A stretch of DNA of 64,000 bases from Lachnospiraceae bacterium (lineage in GTDB: Bacteria > Bacillota > Clostridia > Lachnospirales > Lachnospiraceae). The stretch lies in NCBI GenBank assembly GCA_017394885.1, contig JAFPWO010000031.1, positions 25,268-89,267 of the forward strand. Direction: 5' to 3'. Each line of letters opens with the position of its first letter. Position 1 is the stretch's first letter. The position numbers and the translations under genes were made by a program. Shown here piece by piece: positions 52,273 to 61,496 of the stretch. The notes beneath the pieces were generated by a model. It made no database searches, was not told the DNA's origin, and saw only the letters and a program-made list of their open reading frames with translations.

Positions 52273-53502
52273 ATGAAGCAGGAACGCGGATTTATACGTT
52301 ATACGGTAACCAAAAAGGCGGAGGCGGCGCTTGCGGGCGGCCACCCCTGGGTCTATGCAGAGGAGATCACGGACGTTCAGGGCGAGCCGGAAAACGGGGG
52401 CCTCGCCGACGTCATCAGCCAGAAGGGGAAGTACCTCGGGACCGGGCTTATCAGCCTGGCCTCCAAGATCCGCGTCCGCATCCTTTCCCGCAATGCTAAC
52501 GACCGCTTTGATGAGGCCTTCTGGGAGCGGCGCCTGCGCTATGCCTGGGCCTACCGCAGGCAGGTCATGGGGGACGATAAAGACTGCTGCCGTCTCATCT
52601 TCGGCGAAGCCGACCAGTTCCCGGGCCTTACCGTGGACCGTTTCCATAATCTTCTGGTCACGCAGACCCTCTCCTACGGCATGGAGATCCGCAAGGATCT
52701 TCTTTTCCCGATGCTGGTGAAGATCCTCCGGGAGGACGGAGAAGAAATCGACGGGATCTTTGAACGCAACGACGTCGCGCTGCGCGTACATGAGGGCCTT
52801 GCGGAAGGCAAGGGCTGGTATCGGCTGCCCGGCGAGGAGCCGCCGGCGAGCCCCGTAACAGAGATCTGCGAGAACGGCATCCGCTACAAAGTAGACGTGG
52901 AGAACGGCCAGAAGACCGGTTTCTTCTTAGACCAGAAGTATAACCGGCAGGCCGTCGCGCGCTTATCCAAAGGCCTGCGCGTGCTGGACTGCTTTACACA
53001 TACCGGGAGCTTTGCCTTCAATGCCGCCGCGGGCGGCGCGGCCCACGTGACCGCGGTGGACGTCAGCGAGAGCGCCGTGGAGATGGCCCGGGAAAACGCG
53101 GCCTTAAACGGGCTGGCAGAGAAAATGGATTTCCTCTGCGAGGACGTTTTCGACCTCCTGCCGCGCCTGGCCGAAAAGGGCGGAACGCCGTACGATTTCA
53201 TCATCCTGGACCCGCCGGCCTTTACCAAGAGCCGAAAAACGCTGCCAAACGCCCTCCGCGGTTATAAGGAGATCAACAGCCGGGCCATGCGGCTTCTGCC
53301 GCGCGGCGGGTATCTGGCCACCTGCAGCTGCTCGCATTTCGCGGATGAAACGCATTTTAAGGCGATGCTTAAGGATGCGGCCGCCGAAGCCGGGGTGTCT
53401 TTGCGCCAAATAGAAGGCCGGCAGCAAGCTGCCGACCATCCGATCCTCTGGGGCGTCCCCGAGACAGATTATCTCAAGTTTTTTATCTTTCAGGTGGTTT
53501 AA
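52273..53502 (+). CDS. class I SAM-dependent rRNA methyltransferase (RlmI-like)
   Basis: 409 aa. Start MKQERGFIRYTVT at 52273 after AAGAGGTC. N-terminal PUA RNA-binding domain (GGHPWVYAEEI), then the Rossmann methyltransferase: VLDCFTHTGSFAFNAA for SAM and IILDPPAFTKSRK as catalytic motif IV; SCSCSH-like TCSCSHF near 355. Family members make m5C in 23S rRNA. Its stop overlaps the convergent Sel1-gene stop by 3 bp, with no terminator between. Confidence 0.88.
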   Translation: MKQERGFIRYTVTKKAEAALAGGHPWVYAEEITDVQGEPENGGLADVISQKGKYLGTGLISLASKIRVRILSRNANDRFDEAFWERRLRYAWAYRRQVMGDDKDCCRLIFGEADQFPGLTVDRFHNLLVTQTLSYGMEIRKDLLFPMLVKILREDGEEIDGIFERNDVALRVHEGLAEGKGWYRLPGEEPPASPVTEICENGIRYKVDVENGQKTGFFLDQKYNRQAVARLSKGLRVLDCFTHTGSFAFNAAAGGAAHVTAVDVSESAVEMARENAALNGLAEKMDFLCEDVFDLLPRLAEKGGTPYDFIILDPPAFTKSRKTLPNALRGYKEINSRAMRLLPRGGYLATCSCSHFADETHFKAMLKDAAAEAGVSLRQIEGRQQAADHPILWGVPETDYLKFFIFQVV

Positions 53503-54854
53503 AGCTTCAGTTCCAGCATGCCTTCCACCTTTGCGGCCCATTCGCCGGCCAGATACAGATCGCCGTCATTGATCTCATCAAAGGTGATGGTCAGGCTGTT
53601 TGCCGTTTTCCGACAGCCGGGCCCCTCTTTCACGGAAAAATCCGCACCGGCTGTAAAGACCGCTTTCTCCAATCTCGCGCAGTAGCCGTCCCGCGGAGAA
53701 ACAACAAAGAAGCCGCCCTCTTCCTCCGTATCCTTCAGCACCAGTTTAGTGCTGTTTTTCAGATAGGAGATCTTCAGTTCCATCACCCGGGGAACGCTTT
53801 CTTCCAGCGGATTGAAAAATGCCTCCAGCCCGGAATAAACGATTTTCGGCTTTGGCCGATCCTCTCTTCTTCCGGCCCGCTGCGCCAGTTTGGCGGAAAG
53901 CGTTTTATCCTCTTCATCCGAAAAGAGCCTGCGCCGCTCCGTGAGGACGCAGTCCGCCAGCAGCCAGTAAAAACGGGCCGCTTCGATCGGAGCCCCCTCC
54001 GCTTCATAGAGATTGCCCAGCCGGTACGCCACCTCCGGGAAAGGGTTCTCGAAGTCCCCGTACGCCGCCATCGGGTACAGGGCATCCATCAGCTCCTCCA
54101 GAATGCTCCCGGCGACCTGGCGGTTCTGTGGAACGCCCGCGCCGCGCAGGAACAGATCGGAGATCAGATACCGCGGTTCGGGGAAACCGGCCGCCGCCCC
54201 GATGCTGAGATAGTAGAACGCCCTGCCGAAGTCCGGCTTTTCCCCGGGGGCAATTCCTTCCATATAGAGCCGGCCGAGCCAGCCGGCGATCGCCGGATCG
54301 CCTTCGCTCTGCACGATCTCCTTCATCATCTCGGCTGCTTTTTTCCGGTTCGGCGTATAAACGCCGTCCGTTCCCGCCAGATGAGAGATCTTGATCCGGA
54401 TCGCTTCCGGGTCCTTTTTCCCGCACAGCTCATCCAGGTACAGAATATACAACAGCAGTTCCGGCTGCGAAATACCGCCGGGCAGTTCTTTTTCATAGCA
54501 ATACAGAACGTACTGCTTTTTCACCTCGTCGGAATACTCGCGCAGCGGCACGGGCTGGCTGCGCTTTTTCTTCAGCTTTGCCAGCTCTGCCAGCAGCGCG
54601 CTCATATTACGGTTCCCGAATCCGACCTGCTCGCAGAACGCTTCCGCGATCAGCTCCGCCTCATCCGCCGGAAGCCCAGGATAGGTCGCCGCCAGCTGAT
54701 CCGTCTCTATCGTCACATTTTCCAGACAGGCTTTGGACGTATTGACGTGCACCCCGGGGAAAGCCGATTTAAGGCCGCTTCGTCCTTTTTCCTGCCAGAC
54801 CCGGATCATCTCTTCCAGCTGATCCAGGCTGATCGTTTCCTTTTCCTTCTTCAT
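53499..54854 (-). CDS. Sel1-like repeat protein of unknown function
   Basis: 451 aa. Central Sel1/TPR-like helical repeats (about 195-300, AIAGWLGRLYMEG..., EPRYLISDLFLRGAGVPQ). The C-terminal 130 residues look like a beta domain. N-terminus charged, no signal peptide or membrane segment, so cytoplasmic. Last gene of the tatD-to-response-regulator run, 30 nt after the regulator; may be part of the same signalling unit. Specific role unknown. Confidence 0.75.
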   Translation of the reverse strand: MKKEKETISLDQLEEMIRVWQEKGRSGLKSAFPGVHVNTSKACLENVTIETDQLAATYPGLPADEAELIAEAFCEQVGFGNRNMSALLAELAKLKKKRSQPVPLREYSDEVKKQYVLYCYEKELPGGISQPELLLYILYLDELCGKKDPEAIRIKISHLAGTDGVYTPNRKKAAEMMKEIVQSEGDPAIAGWLGRLYMEGIAPGEKPDFGRAFYYLSIGAAAGFPEPRYLISDLFLRGAGVPQNRQVAGSILEELMDALYPMAAYGDFENPFPEVAYRLGNLYEAEGAPIEAARFYWLLADCVLTERRRLFSDEEDKTLSAKLAQRAGRREDRPKPKIVYSGLEAFFNPLEESVPRVMELKISYLKNSTKLVLKDTEEEGGFFVVSPRDGYCARLEKAVFTAGADFSVKEGPGCRKTANSLTITFDEINDGDLYLAGEWAAKVEGMLELKL

Positions 54855-54884
54855 GACTTTTCTCCTTCACGCAAAAAGCGGCTG

Positions 54885-55574
54885 CTACATTCTGAACCGG
54901 TAGCCGACGCCCCAGATCGTCTCGATATACTGCGGCTTCGACAGATTCAGTTCGATTTTCTCGCGGATCTTCTTGATATGCACAGTGACTGTCGCGACGT
55001 CCCCGACCGATTCCATGCCCCAGATATTCCGGAACAGTTCCTCTTTCGTATAAACATGATTCGGATTCGAGGCCAGAAAGTGCAGCAGGTCGAACTCTTT
55101 GTTCGTCAGCGTCTTCTCTTCTCCGTTGACCCAGACGCGGCGGGCCGTGCTGTCGATCTTCAGCCCGCGGATCTGCAGGATCTCGTTCTGGCGGGCCTGC
55201 CGGCCGATCAGCCGGTCATAGCGTCCCAGATGCGCTTTGACCCGCGCCAGCAGCTCGCTCGGGCTGAACGGCTTGGTGATGTAGTCGTCCGCCCCCAGGC
55301 CCAGGCCGCGGATCTTATCGATATCATCCTTCCGGGCTGAGACCATGAGGATCGGCGCATCCTTGACCTCCCGGATGCGGCTGCACAGCTCGAAGCCGTC
55401 GATCTCCGGCAGCATGATATCCAGAATAAACAGGTCAAAATCCTCCGCAAGCGCTCTTTCCAGCCCGCTTTTTCCGTCCGTCGCGATCTCTACCTCAAAA
55501 TTGCTCAGTTCCAGATAGTCCTTTTCCAGCTCGGCAATGCTCTCTTCATCTTCTACGATCAGTATTCTGCTCAT
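54885..55574 (-). CDS. OmpR/PhoB-family response regulator
   Basis: 229 aa. Receiver domain with acidic pair (VEDEES), phospho-Asp in LFILDIMLPEIDG (about residue 52), Lys in ITKPFSPSELLARV; C-terminal winged helix with LTNKEFDLLHFLASNP and TVTVHIKKIREKI. Start overlaps the stop of the sensor kinase by 4 bp. Confidence 0.95.
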   Translation of the reverse strand: MSRILIVEDEESIAELEKDYLELSNFEVEIATDGKSGLERALAEDFDLFILDIMLPEIDGFELCSRIREVKDAPILMVSARKDDIDKIRGLGLGADDYITKPFSPSELLARVKAHLGRYDRLIGRQARQNEILQIRGLKIDSTARRVWVNGEEKTLTNKEFDLLHFLASNPNHVYTKEELFRNIWGMESVGDVATVTVHIKKIREKIELNLSKPQYIETIWGVGYRFRM

Positions 55575-57046
55575 GTTTCCTCCTCATACTTTCTCAGCTC
55601 CAGATTCATGGTCGTGCCTTCGCCCAGGCGGCTGACCGCCCAGACCCGGCCTCCGTGGTCTTCTATTACTTTCTTGACGATCGACAGGCCGATCCCGCTG
55701 CCGCCCGTGCGGGAATTGCGGGATTGATCCGTCCGGTAAAACCGGTCGAAGATATACGGCAGATCCTGCGCCGCGATACCCCGCCCGTTGTCTTCCACTT
55801 CGATCCTCACAAAATCTCCGGCGTCCTTCACCCGGATCGCGATGTGCTTTTCCGCCTTATCCATGTATTTGACCGCGTTGGAGATAATGTTGTTGATGAC
55901 CCGGTGCAGCTGCTCCGGATCGCCGATGATCATGGCGTCCTTCGCCATCTCGTTCCGGTACGTCAGCCCGATCTGCTGTGCCTCCAGTTCGGGGCTCAGC
56001 TCATCCACGCAGTCTTCAAAATAGTCCGTGACCGAGATCTTTGCAAAATTATAGGGGATCCGGCTCATATTCACCTTGGAATAGAAGCTCAGCTCATCCA
56101 CCAGCTTATCCATGTCGTCCGCTTTTTTATAAATCGTGCGCAGGTATTTTTCCAGCATCGCAGGCGACGAAGCCACCCCGTCCTGAATGCCTTCCACATA
56201 ACCCTTGATAGCTGTGATCGGCGTCTTTAAGTCATGGGAGATGTTCCGGATCAGCACCCGGTGATTCTGCTCATACTGGATCTGCTCCTCCGCAGTGGAT
56301 TTCAGGCGCAGGCGCATCTCCTCGAAATCCCGGCAAAGCTCCCCAAACTCATCCGAGGCTTCGGTCTTCAGTTCATAGTCGAGATTGCCCTCGCGGATCG
56401 CATTGGCGGCCAGCTTCAGTTCCTTGACGGGCTTGACCAGCTGGGACTGTGACCAGAAGGCCAGTACGAAAAAGCCGGCGATCAGGGCAAAAACGCTGAA
56501 GGCGATCAGCGCGATGATCCGCTGCAGCGAGGGCAGCGCGCCGGATACGTCGCAGACCAGAAAGACCGCGCCGATGCTCCCGTCGGAGGCCGTAAACTCC
56601 TGGCAGCCGATCAGATCGGGGGCGCTTAAGCCTGCGAAATAAACCATATCCCGCTTGCCAATCATATCCGCGTCCTCAACGAAGGTCATAAGCTCTTCGT
56701 TGTCGTCACCGCCGTTATAATACCATCCGTTGTTCCAGGCCAGAAGGTAAGCGTCGTCCTGATAGGAAATCCGCTGGTTGATCCGGCTCAGGGCCTCGGG
56801 ATTAAGCAGCGCGTCTTCCCCGCGCTTATACACCGAATCCAGCTCCTGCTCCAGCTGCGTCATCAGCCGGTCAAAGCGCCGGATGGCATTGATATTCATG
56901 ATATTGAGTTCTTCCTGCTCCCCGGCATTGGAACTTAAGGTCCGGGGCCGGTAAACGCTGAGCCACAAGAGGGATAAGGCCAGCAGCAGAACCGGGATCA
57001 GGACCAGCGCCAGGGAAGCCAGGATGGTTTTGGTACTCAGTTTCAT
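55571..57046 (-). CDS. membrane sensor histidine kinase
   Basis: 491 aa. First helix (about 8-32), an outer sensor region to ~175 with a WNNGWYYNGGDDNEE stretch, second helix (~180-205), HAMP linker, HisKA with phospho-His in NISHDLKTPITAIKGY, then HATPase boxes (NIISNAVKYM, EDNGRGIA, GGSGIGLSIVK). Pairs with the overlapping response regulator. Upstream neighbour is a DUF5711 outer protein that could take part in sensing. Confidence 0.94.
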   Translation of the reverse strand: MKLSTKTILASLALVLIPVLLLALSLLWLSVYRPRTLSSNAGEQEELNIMNINAIRRFDRLMTQLEQELDSVYKRGEDALLNPEALSRINQRISYQDDAYLLAWNNGWYYNGGDDNEELMTFVEDADMIGKRDMVYFAGLSAPDLIGCQEFTASDGSIGAVFLVCDVSGALPSLQRIIALIAFSVFALIAGFFVLAFWSQSQLVKPVKELKLAANAIREGNLDYELKTEASDEFGELCRDFEEMRLRLKSTAEEQIQYEQNHRVLIRNISHDLKTPITAIKGYVEGIQDGVASSPAMLEKYLRTIYKKADDMDKLVDELSFYSKVNMSRIPYNFAKISVTDYFEDCVDELSPELEAQQIGLTYRNEMAKDAMIIGDPEQLHRVINNIISNAVKYMDKAEKHIAIRVKDAGDFVRIEVEDNGRGIAAQDLPYIFDRFYRTDQSRNSRTGGSGIGLSIVKKVIEDHGGRVWAVSRLGEGTTMNLELRKYEEET

Positions 57047-57053
57047 AAATGCC

Positions 57054-58235
57054 TCATCTCAGCTCGTACTCGAAGATCCGGCCGCCGTCAAACTGCACCA
57101 GGGTCTTCGAACCGGTGGAAAACACCGTATGGCCGCTCTTTTCCAGCATGCCTTCAAACCGCAGGCGCCCCTTGTAATTCCAGTACCGCACGCCCGTATC
57201 CGTCACCAGCAGCACGCCGTCTTTGGCCAGCTGAAGATGATAGCCCGTTCCCTTCACCGTCTGGTTGAACATTTCTTTCCCTGCGGTATTGCGTACGGAA
57301 AGACGCATCTGCCCGCTGCCCGGGTCCGGCAGGATCGTCGCGATATATCCGTTGCCCGAGGCAAAATCCTGCAGCTCGCCGTCAAACAGGATCTCCTGGC
57401 TCTGCTGCGGCTTGTTCTCCTGCTCCAGCGAGAAGATCTCCAGCCGGTCGTCACCGACCGCCACCGCAGTCTTGTCCGAAAGATATTCGACCTTCGGGAA
57501 TAAGGTCCCCTCGTAATTGTAATACCCGATCAGCCGGTTGGAGTCGCTCTTGCCCACGGAAAAGTTATAGAAAACCAGCTGGCTGTTGAGTTCCCCGAGC
57601 GAAGACGTCACCACGGACAGCAGCAGCCCGCTGCCCTCGGGAGAAAGCGCCATCGCGAGCGGATACCCGCTTTCCGACATTTCCAGACTGATCACGATAT
57701 CCAGCAGGGACGCTTTTTTATCGTAAAAACGGATCACACTGGTCAGGTTGCGGTCCAGCGCGACCGCCGCGACACCGTAACCCGAGACCGAGAAAGCCAG
57801 GATCGGCTCGTCCGTATACAGATTGCCGGTTACGCCTTCTTTATTGAAAATGATCAGATTCGTTCCGTTGAGGTCGGCGATCGCGCCGTAATCCCCCTGC
57901 AGGCAGACCACCGGATTGATCATCGAATAGCTGTGGTTCCACAGCTCCTTGCCGTCCGTCTGCATCAGCGCCGCGCCGGAGGAAGAATACCTCAGCAGCG
58001 CGCCGCCGAACATCCTGCAGCTGACCTCGCCGGACACCGTGTGCTCGCTCTGGTCCACCAGCACGGCCCGCGTATAGGGCTTTCGTCCCTGCAGGATCAG
58101 GAAGACGGCCAGGATCACCGCCAGGACCAGTACAGCGATCCCCCCGATCAGGAGCATCCGCGGCCGGCCTGCGGCGCGTTCCTCTTCCGCTTCGTCTTTG
58201 TCCACCAATGTCAGCTTGTTAAACCGTTCATCCAT
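57054..58235 (-). CDS. DUF5711-type membrane-anchored beta-propeller-like protein
   Basis: 393 aa. Cytoplasmic acidic start, one membrane helix (about 28-48), then ~345 outer residues made of repeated beta strands with WxxSY-, VAVGDDRLEIF- and VRYWNYKG-type blades like a propeller. Lies between rsmA and the histidine kinase on the same strand with gaps of 4 and 7 nt. Role unknown. Confidence 0.75.
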   Translation of the reverse strand: MDERFNKLTLVDKDEAEEERAAGRPRMLLIGGIAVLVLAVILAVFLILQGRKPYTRAVLVDQSEHTVSGEVSCRMFGGALLRYSSSGAALMQTDGKELWNHSYSMINPVVCLQGDYGAIADLNGTNLIIFNKEGVTGNLYTDEPILAFSVSGYGVAAVALDRNLTSVIRFYDKKASLLDIVISLEMSESGYPLAMALSPEGSGLLLSVVTSSLGELNSQLVFYNFSVGKSDSNRLIGYYNYEGTLFPKVEYLSDKTAVAVGDDRLEIFSLEQENKPQQSQEILFDGELQDFASGNGYIATILPDPGSGQMRLSVRNTAGKEMFNQTVKGTGYHLQLAKDGVLLVTDTGVRYWNYKGRLRFEGMLEKSGHTVFSTGSKTLVQFDGGRIFEYELR

Positions 58236-58239
58236 ATCA

Positions 58240-59097
58240 TCACACCTGTTTCAGCAGATCGGACAGCGCAGCGAACTGTTCCAGAGTCAGGGTCTCCCCG
58301 CGCGCCATGGGAGAAAGCCCCATGGCGGCAAGCGCCGCGGCTGTCTGTCCTTTTCCGACGCCGGCGGCCGATGCGCTCAGTCCGTTGACCAGTGTTTTCC
58401 GGCGCTGCATAAAAGCAGCCCGGATCAGGGTAAACATATAGTCCGGATCCCGGCATTCCACGGCCGGTTCCTCTCTTTTTTTCAGATGCAGCACCGCGGA
58501 CGCCACCTTCGGCTGCGGCAGGAAGGCACCGGCCGGCACCCGCAGGCAGAGTGCGGGCTCCGCATAGTAGAGCACGCCCAGGGAGATCGCGCCGTACTCC
58601 TTGCTTCCGGGGCCGGAAACGATCCGCTCGGCGACCTCCTCCTGCACCATCACCGTGATGCTCTCGAAACACTCTCCCTCTTTGAGCAGGGCCATGAGGA
58701 TCGGCGTCGTGATATAATACGGCAGATTGGCCACCACCTTGAGCCGCCCCGTAGGGCCGGCGGGCAGGGCGGACAGATCCACCTTCAGAATATCGTTCCA
58801 GATGATCTCCACGTTGTCCGCGCCGCGCAGCGTTTCGGACAGGATCGGTTCCAGATGCCTGTCGATCTCCACCGCGGTCACATGGGCGGCCGCTTCGGAG
58901 AGGTACTGCGTCATGGTGCCGATGCCCGGGCCGATCTCCAGAACATAGTCGTCTTTGGTCAGGGCGGCGATCCGCGTGATCGCCTCGGGAACGGAAGGAT
59001 CGATCAGGAAGTTCTGACCGTAGCCCTTGCGGACGGTAAAATCAAAGCGTCTTATCAGCTCTTTGACCGCCGCGGGATCTGCCAGATACGGTTTCAT
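58240..59097 (-). CDS. rsmA: 16S rRNA dimethyladenosine transferase
   Basis: 285 aa. YGQNFLIDPSVPEAI, SAM motif LEIGPGIGTMTQYL, and NLPYYITTPI as catalytic motif IV. It dimethylates the two adjacent adenines near the 3' end of 16S rRNA. Start overlaps the tatD stop (ATGA). The RNase M5 gene that often separates tatD and rsmA in Firmicutes is missing here. Confidence 0.96.
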   Translation of the reverse strand: MKPYLADPAAVKELIRRFDFTVRKGYGQNFLIDPSVPEAITRIAALTKDDYVLEIGPGIGTMTQYLSEAAAHVTAVEIDRHLEPILSETLRGADNVEIIWNDILKVDLSALPAGPTGRLKVVANLPYYITTPILMALLKEGECFESITVMVQEEVAERIVSGPGSKEYGAISLGVLYYAEPALCLRVPAGAFLPQPKVASAVLHLKKREEPAVECRDPDYMFTLIRAAFMQRRKTLVNGLSASAAGVGKGQTAAALAAMGLSPMARGETLTLEQFAALSDLLKQV

Positions 59098-59906
59098 GTC
59101 CTCTCCTTTCCGAAATCATCCTGCAGGCGGAAAAAGCGCAGGGCATTCTCCCAGGTCACCGCCTCCACCGTCTCCGGATCCGTCTGTTTCAGTTCGGCGA
59201 TCGCGCGAATCACCTTCGGCAGGTACAGGGAAGTATTGCGGCGTCCCCGGTAAGGCTCCGGGGCCAGATACGGGCAGTCCGTCTCCAGAAGGAGCTGCGA
59301 AAGCGGGGCATACATCACCGTTTCCTTCAGCTTTCTGGCATTTTTGAAGGTCACTACGCCGCCGATCCCGAGGAAATGTCCCATGTCCAGATAATACCGG
59401 GCCAGTTCCTTCTCATACCCATAGCAGTGCATGATGAGAGAAAGCGCGTTTCCTCCCTCCTCCTGGATGATGCGGAGCGTATCCGCCGCGGCGTCCCGGC
59501 TGTGGATGATCCCGGGAAGGTCCTTCTCCTTCAGCAGGCGAAGCTGGAAGCGGAACCATTTCTCCTGCAGCAGGCGGGACGGCTTATCCGGCCAGTCTCC
59601 GTGATAATCCAGCCCGATTTCCCCGAGAGCCGCTGCCTTCGGCCGCGCCAGCAGGCCGGAAAGCTCTTTTCGGGCCGCTTCTTCGCCTATCTCTTCGAGC
59701 TCCAAGACATTATCCGGATGTACGCCGGGAGCAAAGACAAAAGCCGGATCCTGCTCAGCCAGGCCGGCGGCGGCCTTCGAGCTGGCCAGGTCCGCGCCGA
59801 CGGCGGCGATACCGCCGATCCCGGCGGTTTTAAGGGCCGCCAGCACCGCGGCGCGGTCGCCGTCAAAACGGCGGTCGTCATAATGGGTATGTGTATCAAA
59901 TATCAT
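59094..59906 (-). CDS. TatD-family metal-dependent DNase
   Basis: 270 aa. MIFDTHTHYDD (metal HxH), GEIGLDYH with conserved Glu, HSRDAAADTLRI, MHCYGYEKELA and LLETDCPYLAPEPYRG in order, all metal ligands present. TatD proteins are 3'-5' exonucleases or deacylases. First gene of the rsmA operon. No clear signal in the 59907-60146 gap for this strand. Confidence 0.93.
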   Translation of the reverse strand: MIFDTHTHYDDRRFDGDRAAVLAALKTAGIGGIAAVGADLASSKAAAGLAEQDPAFVFAPGVHPDNVLELEEIGEEAARKELSGLLARPKAAALGEIGLDYHGDWPDKPSRLLQEKWFRFQLRLLKEKDLPGIIHSRDAAADTLRIIQEEGGNALSLIMHCYGYEKELARYYLDMGHFLGIGGVVTFKNARKLKETVMYAPLSQLLLETDCPYLAPEPYRGRRNTSLYLPKVIRAIAELKQTDPETVEAVTWENALRFFRLQDDFGKERT

Positions 59907-60043
59907 GGTTTCTGCACTTTGTTCCCTGTTCCGGTATCAAGTTATCATAGCACAAGATTCCGGAAATGTCATCTGTTTCAGCGGCGGCGCCGTGATTTCC
60001 CCCCGGCTGCGGACAGGCGCCGCTCCTCTCCGCATATTTTCTG

Positions 60044-60072
60044 TAGACTTTTTCCCTGAAGTATGATTTAAT
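60044..60072 (+). promoter_or_regulatory. possible promoter of the HtrA-like/yhaM/rlmD operon
   Basis: TAGACT, 17-nt spacer, TTTAAT, 75 nt before the start codon at 60147. Confidence 0.35.
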
Positions 60073-60146
60073 AGGCACAGGCTCCCAGCGCCGAATCGAG
60101 AGGACCGCAGCGATGCGGTTGTTTTTCCATATCTCAGGAGGTTGCT

Positions 60147-61493
60147 ATGTCACAGGATCATCCTAACGAGACCGAAAAAACGGAAGCACAGGAAGCCCGG
60201 CCATTTATCCGGGAGACCGTGATTCAGGAAGAAAAGCGGACCCCGTTCTGGAAAAAGCTTGTTCTGACGCTCTTTTTGGGGCTTGTTTTCGGCGCCGTCG
60301 CCGCTGTCAGCGCGTATTTTACCCATCGCTTCCTTCCCGGGGGAGAGGAAACCACGACCACGCCGTATGCGGGGGTCTCCTTCCAGACGGACGTGGATCC
60401 CGAACAAGCCTCTACCGAAGCGCCGTACGAGACACAGCCCACGCAGGAGCCGGCGGAGACCCGGGAGCCGAATGAGCTGGACGCCATGATCGACGCCCGG
60501 ATCAACGCGCACAATCTGGAGATCAAAGATTTCCGGCGCATGTATTCTGTCCTCAGTTCTTTAACCACGACCGTCTCCCGCTCCCTGGTGACCGTGACCG
60601 CCACCAATGAGGAGCAGGACTGGTTCCAGACGGATTATCAATTCGATACCAAAACCTTCGGCGTCATTGTCGCCATCACGTCCCAGGAAGTGCTGATCGC
60701 CGCGCCAGCCGCGCCGACCGCTCAGCTCTCCGAGGACAGTTCTCTGAAAGTCACCTTTGCCAATCTGATCACGGCGGACGCCTATACCAAGGCTACCGAC
60801 AGTATCTGCGGGATCGCGGTCCTGGCGGTTCCGGTCGCCAATTTATCGGCCGGCACGGTCAACAGCATTGCCGAGCTCCAGCTCGGCAACTCCTACGCCT
60901 GCACCACCGGCCAGCCTGTTTTTGCCATGGGCTCGCCCGCCGGCTATATTAAATCCATCCGCTACGGAATCCTCTCCTTCGTCGAAACCGGCCATTCCAC
61001 CGTGGATAATACGATCCGCGTGCTCCATACCGATATCTCCGGAGATGAAAACTCCGCCGGGATCCTGGTGAATTCGGAAGGCTATCTGATCGGCTGGATC
61101 GATCCGGACCTTCTGATCGGCGGCTGCCTGTCCGCGGTCGGGATCTCCGATCTGAAGAGCTATCTCGAGAACCTGACCAACGGGATCTCCAACGGCTATC
61201 TCGGGATCGAAGGCGTTTCGGTCACGGCGGAGATGGCCCGTGAATTCGGGCTGGAAGGCGACGGCGGCGTCTTTATCACCCGATGTGTGGAAGACAGCCC
61301 GGCGCAGAACGCCGGCCTGCAGAGCGGGGACATCCTCATCCGGATCTCCGAGCAGCCTGTCACCGACATGAACGATCTGCGGACCCGGCTGCTGAGCATG
61401 AACACGGAACAGACCGTAAAAGTAACAGTCCTGCGTCAGTCCAGAAAAGTCTATCAGGAACTGACCTTCGATGTAAAAATAGAAAGGCGGTAG
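60147..61493 (+). CDS. HtrA-like membrane protein with PDZ domain, catalytic His/Asp missing
   Basis: 448 aa. Cytoplasmic start, one membrane helix (about 33-56), a Thr/Glu-rich linker, a trypsin-like domain (~130-345) and a PDZ domain (~350-445, GYLGIEGVSV...GLQSGDILIRISEQPV). HtrA enzymes read xTNxHV, D(I/L)AVLK and GNSGGPL. Here the first is VLIAAPAAP (no His), the second CGIAVLAV (Gly for Asp) and the third ENSAGILVN (Ser kept). It therefore looks like a pseudoprotease, perhaps a chaperone or adaptor at the membrane. Start supported by AGGAGG. Confidence 0.85.
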   Translation: MSQDHPNETEKTEAQEARPFIRETVIQEEKRTPFWKKLVLTLFLGLVFGAVAAVSAYFTHRFLPGGEETTTTPYAGVSFQTDVDPEQASTEAPYETQPTQEPAETREPNELDAMIDARINAHNLEIKDFRRMYSVLSSLTTTVSRSLVTVTATNEEQDWFQTDYQFDTKTFGVIVAITSQEVLIAAPAAPTAQLSEDSSLKVTFANLITADAYTKATDSICGIAVLAVPVANLSAGTVNSIAELQLGNSYACTTGQPVFAMGSPAGYIKSIRYGILSFVETGHSTVDNTIRVLHTDISGDENSAGILVNSEGYLIGWIDPDLLIGGCLSAVGISDLKSYLENLTNGISNGYLGIEGVSVTAEMAREFGLEGDGGVFITRCVEDSPAQNAGLQSGDILIRISEQPVTDMNDLRTRLLSMNTEQTVKVTVLRQSRKVYQELTFDVKIERR

Positions 61494-61496
61494 CGC

